Of a stretch of DNA of 5,136 nt, positions 1-5,136 are shown in pieces. The stretch covers positions 1-5,136 of the forward strand of contig JALULB010000017.1 of NCBI GenBank assembly GCA_027041035.1, given 5' to 3'. The notes beneath the pieces are model-generated. The model saw nothing but the letters and a program-made list of their open reading frames with translations, was not told where the DNA came from and made no database searches. This stretch comes from Sedimenticola sp. (GTDB taxonomy: Bacteria; Pseudomonadota; Gammaproteobacteria; Chromatiales; Chromatiaceae). Made by a program: the position numbers and the translations under genes. Positions within the stretch are counted from its first letter, which is position 1. Each line of letters begins with the position of its first letter.

Positions 1-212
1 GGGCCATGTTAGGGATCGCGGTCGCGATGCCATCAAAATAGTGACCGGCCTCTACCGCTGTCGCTCCGCACGCCTCTATCATCTTCCATGATCAGGGGTG
101 TGGCAAATGGACTCATGAACGTTAGGGCAATGCAGGAGCAGTTGCCGGGTTACACGTGTAAATGACCATTTTTAAACGCAGAGCTGGGCTATTTCAGCGG
201 TTAGCTGAGTAG
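1..212. other. Non-coding stretch downstream of fic
   Basis: No convincing gene is seen here. Plus-strand positions 3-41 read as a short open tail ending AMLGIAVAMPSK and a stop, which could be the last codons of a gene entering from the left, but it is too short to identify. A 25-codon open frame at 89-166 lacks a ribosome-binding site and resembles nothing known to me. Small palindromes are present: ATCGCG and CGCGAT with a 2-base centre (15-28), and TTACACGTGTAA (150-161). A weak 5-bp stem-loop, TCAGC/GCTGA (194-208), follows the fic stop but has no T-run on the minus strand, so it is not a clear terminator. The hsdR gene that often accompanies hsdS and fic does not begin here. Confidence 0.5.
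150..161. repeat. 12-bp perfect palindrome
   Basis: TTACACGTGTAA is a perfect 12-bp palindrome about 50 bases beyond the fic stop codon. A palindrome of this size may be a dimeric-repressor operator or may be chance. It shares the TACAC/GTGTA core with the half-sites at 1408-1501 on the other side of fic, but the similarity is only 5 bases. No promoter or gene start lies next to it. Confidence 0.3.
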
Positions 213-1211
213 TTACTCCTTGTTTTCCTCGATCCATGCGCTGGCACGTGGCGTCAGCCGATAGCGTTGCGTCGGGCTTCTGGGGCTTTGTGGCTGGGTC
301 ATCTCCACCCAGCCGCCTTCCAGCGAGGGTTTCAGATAGTGGCGGCGGAAATGTTCGGCATCCCTGAGTTGGAGCGCCCGCATCAGGGCCTTGCGGCTCA
401 TCTCACCTTGCAGGACGGCGAGCAAACGTCTTACTTCCGGGGTAGCATCCCGGGTTACTTCCGGGGTGCTACCCCGGCAGGTCTCCAGGATGCGCGTCAG
501 CATGAAGGTGATGAAAGGCGCTGCGTTGGTCCGCGCGGTGCTCAGCGCAATCGCCTGGTAATAGCCTTCCTGGTGTGCATGCACCAGACTTTCCACCGGC
601 AAATCAGCCAACACCGGCTGCCAGCGACTCAGAATCAGGGTCTGCCACAGCCTGCCCAGGCGTCCGTTGCCGTCGCTGAAGGGGTGGATGAATTCAAACT
701 CGTAGTGGAACAAGGCACTGGCAATGAGCGGGTGGGTTGGTGTATCCGCCAGCCATGCCAACAGATCCGTCATCAGCGCCGGAACCCGGTCGGCGGGCGG
801 TGCCATGTGCAGCACCTCGTCACCCTGCATCACGCCCACGCCGCCGATGCGGTAGCGCCCGGCATCATTCACCAACCCCCGCATCATCACCTCGTGCGCG
901 GCCAACAGATCCCGTTCACTGGTGGGTTGCCATTCGTCCAATCGATCGTAGGCCGCCGCCGCGTTGCGCACCTCTTGTACCTCGCGCTTCGGCGCGATCA
1001 CCGGACGGCCACCCAGGATGGCGGTGATCTGCTCCTCGCTCAGGGTGTTGCCCTCGATGGCCAGGGAACCGCGCAGGGTGCGGATACGGTTGACCCGGCG
1101 CAAGCGCAGTTCATGTTCCGCCGTCACCGTTAGACGCCCCACCTGTTCACTGATCTCGGCGATGAGCGAGACGATGGTCTCGTCCAGCGCATAGGGTGGC
1201 AGATAGCTCAT
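213..1211 (-). CDS. Fic-domain protein (class II, self-inhibited), probable AMP-transferase
   Basis: Fic proteins usually transfer AMP from ATP to a hydroxyl side chain of a target protein; the target here is unknown. In this 332-residue protein the Fic motif HPFSDGNGR lies at 176-184, followed by R187, so the catalytic His176 and the phosphate- and metal-binding residues are present. An inhibitory motif of the (S/T)xxxE(G/N) type is seen at S49-E53-G54, N-terminal to the Fic core, which places it in class II: Glu53 should block productive ATP binding until relieved. Residues 10-90 look like the Fic N-terminal helical domain and 100-195 the Fic core. A TPEV-type repeat is at 249-260, and a winged-helix-like tail at about 260-325 may bind DNA or a partner. 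The start at 1211 is supported by a good ribosome-binding site. The gene begins 3 bases after the stop of an hsdS remnant, so it probably belonged to a type I restriction-modification operon. There are no signal peptide or membrane segments, so it should be cytosolic. Family is secure; substrate is not. Confidence 0.93.
   Translation of the reverse strand: MSYLPPYALDETIVSLIAEISEQVGRLTVTAEHELRLRRVNRIRTLRGSLAIEGNTLSEEQITAILGGRPVIAPKREVQEVRNAAAAYDRLDEWQPTSERDLLAAHEVMMRGLVNDAGRYRIGGVGVMQGDEVLHMAPPADRVPALMTDLLAWLADTPTHPLIASALFHYEFEFIHPFSDGNGRLGRLWQTLILSRWQPVLADLPVESLVHAHQEGYYQAIALSTARTNAAPFITFMLTRILETCRGSTPEVTRDATPEVRRLLAVLQGEMSRKALMRALQLRDAEHFRRHYLKPSLEGGWVEMTQPQSPRSPTQRYRLTPRASAWIEENKE
431..467 (-). 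repeat. In-frame 12-bp TPEV repeat inside fic
   Basis: Two identical 13-base copies of TTACTTCCGGGGT (431-443 and 455-467) lie 24 bases apart with a diverged 12-base unit between them. On the coding strand this reads as three tandem four-residue units, TPEV-TRDA-TPEV (residues 249-260), in the linker between the Fic core and the winged-helix tail. The same DNA also forms an 11-bp perfect inverted repeat, CCGGGGTAGCA (437-447) against TGCTACCCCGG (467-477). From memory, short TPEV- or TGQV-like tandem repeats occur at this place in other Fic proteins; I could not check this here. Confidence 0.75.
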
Positions 1212-1214
1212 GGC

Positions 1215-1274
1215 TCAGGCCACCTTCCCCGGGAAGAGCTGCTGCATCAGACCCTTCTTGTGCTGGTTCAGTGA
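1215..1274 (-). pseudogene. hsdS: 3' remnant of type I restriction specificity subunit (HsdS)
   Basis: Read on the minus strand, the last 19 codons before the TGA at 1217-1215 include HKKGLMQQLFP, a sequence typical of the extreme C terminus of HsdS, the subunit that gives type I restriction-modification enzymes their DNA recognition. The end of the conserved helix (SLNQ before it, GKVA after it) can be seen, but upstream codons in this frame show no target-recognition domain or the rest of the conserved coiled coil. A full HsdS is usually around 400 residues, so over 95% is missing. The stop lies 3 bases before the fic start, the tight spacing expected of an hsdS-fic operon. The break is placed at roughly 1275. 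The identification rests on one short but distinctive motif. Confidence 0.72.
1219..1228 (-). promoter_or_regulatory. Ribosome-binding site of fic, inside the hsdS tail
   Basis: On the minus strand GGGAAGGTGG ends 8 bases before the fic ATG, a good Shine-Dalgarno match at normal spacing. It is made from the last codons of the hsdS remnant. This supports the start at 1211 and suggests that fic was once translated in coupling with hsdS. Keeping this site may explain why the last hsdS codons survived. Confidence 0.6.
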
Positions 1275-1407
1275 CTTCGGGGCAAATAGCGGGATGGCCT
1301 CGGCCCTTTCGAACCCGTGCGGCATGGCGACACATGGAACGCGGCTTGACGACGGCACGCCATGATCGATGGTTCGCCGAGATTCCCATGCAACAACCGA
1401 TGTATAT

Positions 1408-1501
1408 TTGTGTACCCTCCGGCCAATACAAGCCTTGTTGTGTATCGCAATTGTGTTTTTACGGTACACAAAATAACTTGTAGTCCCCCGGAGATACACA
1501 A
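1408..1501. repeat. Nested imperfect inverted repeat with TTGTGTA half-sites
   Basis: The outer arms are 25 bases each (1408-1432 and 1477-1501). When one is inverted they share TTGTGTA, TCCGG and TACAAG at matching positions. Inside lies a second inverted pair, TTGTGTATCG (1438-1447) and CGGTACACAA (1462-1471), matching at 9 of 10 positions, plus a fifth half-site TTGTGT at 1451. A minus-strand transcript would fold better, since one mismatch becomes a G-U pair. It could be a cluster of operators, a miniature transposable element or a structured RNA. No clear target-site duplication flanks it. A candidate minus-strand -10 box (TATACA, 1406-1401) abuts the left arm, and a weak plus-strand pair (TTGTGT 1451, TAACTT 1474, 17-base spacer) lies within, so control of a promoter is plausible. 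The only plus-strand ATG just after it (1504) gives nine codons. The repeat is seen directly; its role is not known. Confidence 0.7.
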
Positions 1502-2195
1502 GGATGCTCATAGCACCTCCCGGCCTTTCGTGATAGTCAGGTACTGAATACATCCGAGAGCTGGCCTGGTCATCCAACAGCAAAGCGTTTCTCCGCCGTG
1601 CGCCGTCCAAACCAGCGGTAAACGCATGATGGACGATGCCGCGCCGCCGACTGGCACGCTTTGGTAGTAAGGGGGGATTGTTCTGCCCTCATCGCCTGGC
1701 CACCGGGCATTCAGGTGGCTCGGTAGTGGTTTTGTCCCGATGTCTTTCCGTTCGCGCTGCGGATATGCCGAATCTTCCCTGCCGGTTGCGATGACTTCAA
1801 ACTGAGTTTAGGGCATTTCGCGCCTATTGGCCAGAGTGGTACAGCGGTTTGAGATGCGTCCGATGCCGCGGTTTGTGGGTCGTCCCGGCATGCGCAACCG
1901 GCTGGGTCAGAGCGGATTGAGCACGTCGATCGGGATCAACCATCTATTCGCGCTCGACAGGCCGGGCGCGGTAGCACCCTTGGTGTGGTGGATCGATCGG
2001 ATTGGCGGAACAGCTTGTTGAACCAACCAGTTATTTGTAGACGAACCCGGTTTTATTTCCCGCATGGTAACTGCTCGCGCACTGTAGGATTCGTCACCGC
2101 TACCGGCTGTTTCTGGAGGAAACGTTGGCGGCAGGGTGAGTCCATCATGACAGTCCGGTGGACTTTCATTACCAGGGAGGGTGGAGCCGGACGCT
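1502..2195. other. Gene-free stretch
   Basis: I see no supported gene on either strand. Open frames at 1827-2021 (plus) and 1907-2281 (minus) translate to Arg/Pro/Ser-rich sequence without recognisable motifs, and neither has a convincing ribosome-binding site. A stem GCCACC (1699-1704) / GGTGGC (1714-1719) with a 9-base loop is present without a T-run, so it is not a clear terminator. A strong GGAGG (2115-2119) precedes a TTG at 2125, but that frame stops after four codons. The stretch may be decayed coding DNA left when the hsdS region was lost, but no fragment is recognisable. Confidence 0.5.
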
Positions 2196-2260
2196 GAGGC
2201 GCAGCATGGAATGCGCAGCCTCGGCGCCGCCGTCGAGCCTACAGGGATGTATTGACGGCG
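2196..2260. repeat. Twin stem-loop repeat upstream of the FIST gene
   Basis: Two similar hairpins sit side by side. The first (2196-2222) has an outer stem GAGGC/GCCTC, a symmetric 3-base internal loop (gca on both sides) and an inner stem GCAT/ATGC closed by GGA. The second (2228-2260) has an outer stem CGCCGTC/GACGGCG, an internal loop, and an inner stem TACA/TGTA closed by GGGA. The shared design, and the wording around TACAGGGATGTA followed by GACGGCG, match a dispersed intergenic repeat I recall from gammaproteobacterial genomes; I could not verify this. It lies about 140 bases before the FIST gene and could end or stabilise transcripts, or be a passive repeat. Confidence 0.55.
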
Positions 2261-2369
2261 TTTTCCAGAAGAAACAGCCAATAGCGACGACCGTATGGCG
2301 TCGGGGCACCATGGGCGAGCAGCTACTCCCGCATTTTCTAAAGGATCGTTTCCAGGTGGTCGATAGAGC

Positions 2370-2390
2370 GAGGGAATACCTATGCGATAA
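2370..2390 (+). promoter_or_regulatory. Leader mini-ORF (Met-Arg-stop) with Shine-Dalgarno before the FIST gene
   Basis: GAGGGA (2370-2375) is spaced well for the ATG at 2382, but that frame is ATG CGA TAA, only two codons. The FIST gene ATG at 2400 is in the same frame, 9 bases after this stop, and has no good ribosome-binding site of its own. Ribosomes may load at the mini-ORF and re-initiate at 2400, or the arrangement may be chance. A sequencing error at the TAA would instead add six residues to the protein. Confidence 0.35.
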
Positions 2391-2399
2391 AACAGAACA

Positions 2400-3524
2400 A
2401 TGAAAACATCTCAAATGCGTTGGACCGACGATTCCGGCTGGAAAGTGTCGTCCGGTAAGCCGATGGACAGCAAGGACTGCCAACTGGTTCTGGTATTTGC
2501 GTCACCCGATTGCCTTGGTGGCTCCGCGTTGAACGAACTCCGTGAGCACTTTCCCAACGCGCGGATTGTCGGCGGTTCGAGCGCCGGTAACGTCATGGAC
2601 ACCACCTGTTCAGTCAACGACATCGTCGCCACGGCCGTGACCTTCGCGGAGAGCCAGGTAGCAACCCGACTCGTGGAAATTCCTCCCGACGGTAACACCT
2701 TCGACCTTGTGAACCAAGCAGCCAAAGGGCTGCTTTCCGATGATCTGAAGCATATCCTTGTGCTGTCCGATGGATTGAACATCAACGGCAGCGAGCTGGC
2801 AAGGGCTGTAAACATCGGCAACGATGTATCTGTTACTGGCGGACTCATGGGAGACAATGGAAGATTCGAGGAAACCTTTGTCATCGCCGATGGCGAAGCA
2901 TTCAGTAATGCAGTTGTTTTAATCGGGTTCTATGGCGACAAACTGAAAATCGGACATGGGTGTTATGCCGGCTGGGACGAGTTTGGCATCAATCGAAAGA
3001 TCACCAAATCGAACCACAACGTGGTTTACGAGATTGACGGCGAGCCGGCGCTCAAGCTCTATAAAAAGTACCTGGGTGATTTTGGTGGCGATTTACCGGC
3101 AAGTGGTCTCAGATTTCCGTTGAGCATCACGGAAAAGGACGGAGTGCGATTGATACGCACCTTACTCGGCGTAGACGAAGAGGCGCAGAGCCTGACTTTC
3201 GCCGGGGATGTTCCGGAGGGAGCCACCACCTTGCTGATGAAAGGAAACATCGAGAATTTGATCGACGGCGCGGGTACCGCGGCCAGGCAGGCTTATATCG
3301 AATCCGGGAGTAATGGGCTGGCGGTCGTAATCAGCTGCGTCGGGCGGCGCATGCTGATGGACCAGTTGGTCGAAGAAGAACTCGACGCGGTCAAGGACGC
3401 GCTTGGAGGCAAGGTCACGCAAACCGGTTTCTACTCCTATGGAGAACTCGCGCCTCACAGCAATGATGCCGTTCAGTGTCAACTCCACAATCAGACCATG
3501 ACACTCTTTACGCTGTATGAGTAA
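2400..3524 (+). CDS. nosP: FIST-domain sensor protein, NosP-type
   Basis: A 374-residue soluble protein made of a FIST N domain (about 28-222) followed by a FIST C domain (about 223-365), the usual length for stand-alone FIST proteins. Landmarks are GGSSAGN (58-64), GGLMGDNGRF (147-156), GHGCYAGWDEFG (185-196), EIDGEPALKLYKKYLG (211-226), CVGRRMLMDQLVEEE (313-327) and GFYSYGELAP (343-352). Members called NosP bind haem and sense nitric oxide, and are encoded next to histidine kinases or cyclic-di-GMP enzymes whose activity they change. Histidines that could ligate haem include H118, H186, H206, H353 and H363; I cannot tell which does. There is no signal peptide or membrane segment, so it should be cytosolic. 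The next gene, a GGDEF-EAL protein, begins 6 bases after the stop, so the two are almost certainly co-transcribed and this protein likely controls that enzyme. The ATG at 2400 is followed by another at 2415 with no better signal. Domain assignment is firm; haem and nitric-oxide binding are inferred, and other FIST proteins may bind small ligands such as amino acids. Confidence 0.88.
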   Translation: MKTSQMRWTDDSGWKVSSGKPMDSKDCQLVLVFASPDCLGGSALNELREHFPNARIVGGSSAGNVMDTTCSVNDIVATAVTFAESQVATRLVEIPPDGNTFDLVNQAAKGLLSDDLKHILVLSDGLNINGSELARAVNIGNDVSVTGGLMGDNGRFEETFVIADGEAFSNAVVLIGFYGDKLKIGHGCYAGWDEFGINRKITKSNHNVVYEIDGEPALKLYKKYLGDFGGDLPASGLRFPLSITEKDGVRLIRTLLGVDEEAQSLTFAGDVPEGATTLLMKGNIENLIDGAGTAARQAYIESGSNGLAVVISCVGRRMLMDQLVEEELDAVKDALGGKVTQTGFYSYGELAPHSNDAVQCQLHNQTMTLFTLYE

Positions 3525-3530
3525 GCGTAT

Positions 3531-5087
3531 ATGAATCGGCTACTGAAGAAGCAGATCAGCCGCTATCTCGGGGAAGGGTTCGATCAGGAATCAGCGTATC
3601 GCTCGAAGCAATTTCAATCCTTCCTAGACGCCGTTGATGCCTCCTATGAATTCTACAGAAGGGAACAGGCCCTCCTTGAGCGAACACTTGAGCTGAATTC
3701 AGAGGAGCTGAATGAGGCCAATCGTCGCCTGCTGGAACAGAACGAAGCTATCTCTCGCCTGGCAACCACCGATACACTGACGGGGTTACCCAATCGCCGG
3801 GTCTGTCATGACCGGGTTGCCGAAGCTCTCCGGCGCGCAAGCCGCCACGGTGGGTTGTTTTCCTTGCTGTTCATCGACCTCGACAGGTTCAAGACCATCA
3901 ACGACACCCTGGGCCATCAGGCTGGAGACAAATTATTGAAGGACGTGGCGCTGAGACTGACCAATAGCGTCCGCAAACACGACATGGTTTCACGATTGGG
4001 TGGCGACGAGTTCACGGTGCTACTCGAGGACATCTCTGATGCCAACGAGGCACATGTCGTCGCGCAAAAGATCCTGGACAGGTTAGCGGAACCGTACTCG
4101 ATCGACGGGAAAGAGTTGAGCATTACCGCAAGCATCGGTATCGGGGTCTATCCGACCAATGGAAGCAATATCGTCGATATCTTCAAGCATGCCGACACGG
4201 CCATGTATTTCGTCAAGGAAAACGGCAGGAACAACTTCCAGAGCTATGATCCGGAGATGCATCAAAAGGTTGTCGAATCGATGGAGATCGAATCGAACCT
4301 GAGATCGGCGATAGCGAACAACGAACTCAGCGTCCACTACCAGCCCAAGCTGGATATGAAAACGGGGCGCATCGTGGGTTGCGAAGCGTTGCTGCGTTGG
4401 CGAAGCCAACAGCATGGTCAAGTGCCGCCTGGTGTTTTTATCCCGATCGCCGAATCTTCCGGGTACATCACCAAGTTGGGGGACTGGGTATTGTCAACAG
4501 CCTGCCGGCAGAACAGGCTATGGCAGGAAAAGGGACTACGCCCAGTGCCTGTCGCGGTCAATATTTCCGCTATCCAATTGCAACACCCGGACTTCCTCAA
4601 GTCCATCGATCGCGTGCTCCATGAATCCGGCCTGGCGCCCGAATACCTTGAATTGGAGATCACCGAAAGTACCATCATGGGCACGGAGGACATCGTGATG
4701 GAAAATCCCACCTTGCTCAAAAACCGGGGTATACGACTGTCCATCGACGATTTTGGCACGGGTTATTCTTCCCTGAGCAAATTGAAACAGTTTCCAATCG
4801 ACAGCTTGAAGATCGACCGGAGTTTCGTCTGCGACATCGCGGACGACCCGGATGACCTGGCGATAGTCACCGCCATTATTGCAATGGCGGACAGCCTGAA
4901 GCTCAACGTGATCGCCGAAGGCGTTGAGACCGTGGAACAGTTGAAGCAACTGATCGATAGAAATTGCACGCAGATCCAAGGCTATTGGTTTAGCAGACCA
5001 CTTGCGGACGAAGACTTTGAAAACCTGCTGGCATCCGACCCGCTTGTTGAAGACGACCCAGTATTTCCCGTTGTAAACATCATCTAG
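3531..5087 (+). CDS. GGDEF-EAL protein: dual cyclic-di-GMP synthase/phosphodiesterase
   Basis: A 518-residue cytosolic enzyme expected to make cyclic-di-GMP from two GTP (GGDEF domain) and cleave it to pGpG (EAL domain), tuning attachment, biofilm and motility. The order is an N-terminal module (1-45), a heptad-like coiled coil (about 45-77), GGDEF (about 80-238) and EAL (about 250-500), then an acidic tail. The GGDEF motif is at 157-161, with metal-site D116 and an inhibitory I-site RKHD at 148-151, five residues before the motif. The EAL domain keeps E285-A286-L287, N344, E376, D406-D407 in DDFGTGYSS, K427, E463 and Q483, so both activities look possible. No PAS, GAF, receiver or membrane segment is seen; the sensory input presumably comes from the FIST protein encoded 6 bases upstream, through the N-terminal module. 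The start at 3531 has only a weak GAG-type ribosome site overlapping the upstream stop, which fits translational coupling. Domains and active residues are certain; which activity dominates, and partner control, are inferred. Confidence 0.93.
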   Translation: MNRLLKKQISRYLGEGFDQESAYRSKQFQSFLDAVDASYEFYRREQALLERTLELNSEELNEANRRLLEQNEAISRLATTDTLTGLPNRRVCHDRVAEALRRASRHGGLFSLLFIDLDRFKTINDTLGHQAGDKLLKDVALRLTNSVRKHDMVSRLGGDEFTVLLEDISDANEAHVVAQKILDRLAEPYSIDGKELSITASIGIGVYPTNGSNIVDIFKHADTAMYFVKENGRNNFQSYDPEMHQKVVESMEIESNLRSAIANNELSVHYQPKLDMKTGRIVGCEALLRWRSQQHGQVPPGVFIPIAESSGYITKLGDWVLSTACRQNRLWQEKGLRPVPVAVNISAIQLQHPDFLKSIDRVLHESGLAPEYLELEITESTIMGTEDIVMENPTLLKNRGIRLSIDDFGTGYSSLSKLKQFPIDSLKIDRSFVCDIADDPDDLAIVTAIIAMADSLKLNVIAEGVETVEQLKQLIDRNCTQIQGYWFSRPLADEDFENLLASDPLVEDDPVFPVVNII

Positions 5088-5136
5088 GAGGCTGTCCGAG
5101 AATAGAAGCCGTAGCGAGGGAAAGCTGATTTGAGCG
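5088..5136. other. Possible insertion-sequence end or repeat at window edge
   Basis: Immediately after the TAG stop the sequence reads GAGGCTGTCCGAGAATAG and continues as an unremarkable spacer. The GGCTGTCCGAGAA wording resembles terminal inverted repeats of some transposase-bearing elements, but the window ends 49 bases later, so no partner repeat, target duplication or transposase can be seen. No transcription terminator for the operon is visible in this piece. This is a weak call based on resemblance alone. Confidence 0.22.

Noticed and set aside
194..208. Terminator of fic
   Set aside because: The stem is only 5 bp and no T-run follows on the minus strand.
267..1133. 288-codon open frame on the plus strand opposite fic
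   Set aside because: It lies antisense to a clear Fic protein, is rich in His, Gln and Arg with no motif, and is best explained by the codon bias of fic.
1408..1501. Integron attC site
   Set aside because: The overall size and imperfect arms would fit, but the required GTTRRRY and RYYYAAC end boxes are not present.
1215..1610. 131-codon minus-strand frame read as a whole gene
   Set aside because: Only the last 19 codons resemble a known protein (HsdS); the rest runs through the nested inverted repeat and has no domain-like sequence, so it is a chance upstream extension.
1827..2021. 64-codon plus-strand frame in the gene-free stretch
   Set aside because: No ribosome-binding site, no motif, and composition like random GC-rich DNA.
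2252..2280. Promoter with TTGACG at 2252
   Set aside because: The -35-like box is part of the second hairpin and no acceptable -10 box lies 16-18 bases downstream.
2040..2399. Cyclic-di-GMP riboswitch upstream of the cyclic-di-GMP gene operon
   Set aside because: A GGTAGCGG-like string occurs on the minus strand near 2100, but the conserved core of the known classes is absent and the strand is wrong for the operon.
2158..2403. 81-codon plus-strand frame whose TGA overlaps the FIST ATG
   Set aside because: An ATGA overlap suggests coupling, but much of the frame is a translation of the twin-hairpin repeat, the start lacks a ribosome site, and the tail is not recognisable.

Overview
The window looks like accessory chromosomal DNA from a moderately GC-rich gammaproteobacterium. 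This is inferred from codon style, the HsdS tail, the FIST/GGDEF-EAL pair and a hairpin repeat of a kind seen between genes in that class; no marker gene fixes the taxon. It holds two unrelated loci separated by about 1.1 kb without a convincing gene.

Left part, minus strand (213-1274): a full-length class II Fic-domain protein sits 3 bases downstream of the last 19 codons of a type I restriction specificity subunit (hsdS). The rest of hsdS is gone, and neither hsdM nor hsdR is visible. The fic gene therefore appears to be the survivor of an hsdS-fic arrangement of the kind found in type I restriction-modification islands. It carries a short in-frame repeat encoding TPEV-type units between the Fic domain and a winged-helix tail.

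Middle part (1275-2399): no supported gene. It contains two structured elements. One is a nested inverted repeat of about 94 bp (1408-1501) with five TTGTGTA-like half-sites. The other is a pair of adjacent stem-loops (2196-2260) resembling a dispersed intergenic repeat. A two-codon in-frame mini-ORF with a better ribosome-binding site lies just before the next gene.

Right part, plus strand (2400-5087): a two-gene operon. The first gene encodes a FIST-domain protein of the NosP type, a family with members known to be haem-based nitric-oxide sensors. The second, 6 bases downstream, encodes a cytosolic protein with a short N-terminal module, a coiled-coil helix, a GGDEF domain and an EAL domain, with the key catalytic and I-site residues intact. 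The likely role is coupling a sensed ligand, probably nitric oxide, to making or breaking cyclic-di-GMP without an intervening histidine kinase. The last 49 bases may be the start of an insertion sequence or another repeat. The best lead for new biology is the direct FIST to GGDEF-EAL coupling through an unnamed N-terminal module. The best lead in non-coding DNA is the nested inverted repeat beside the broken hsdS.
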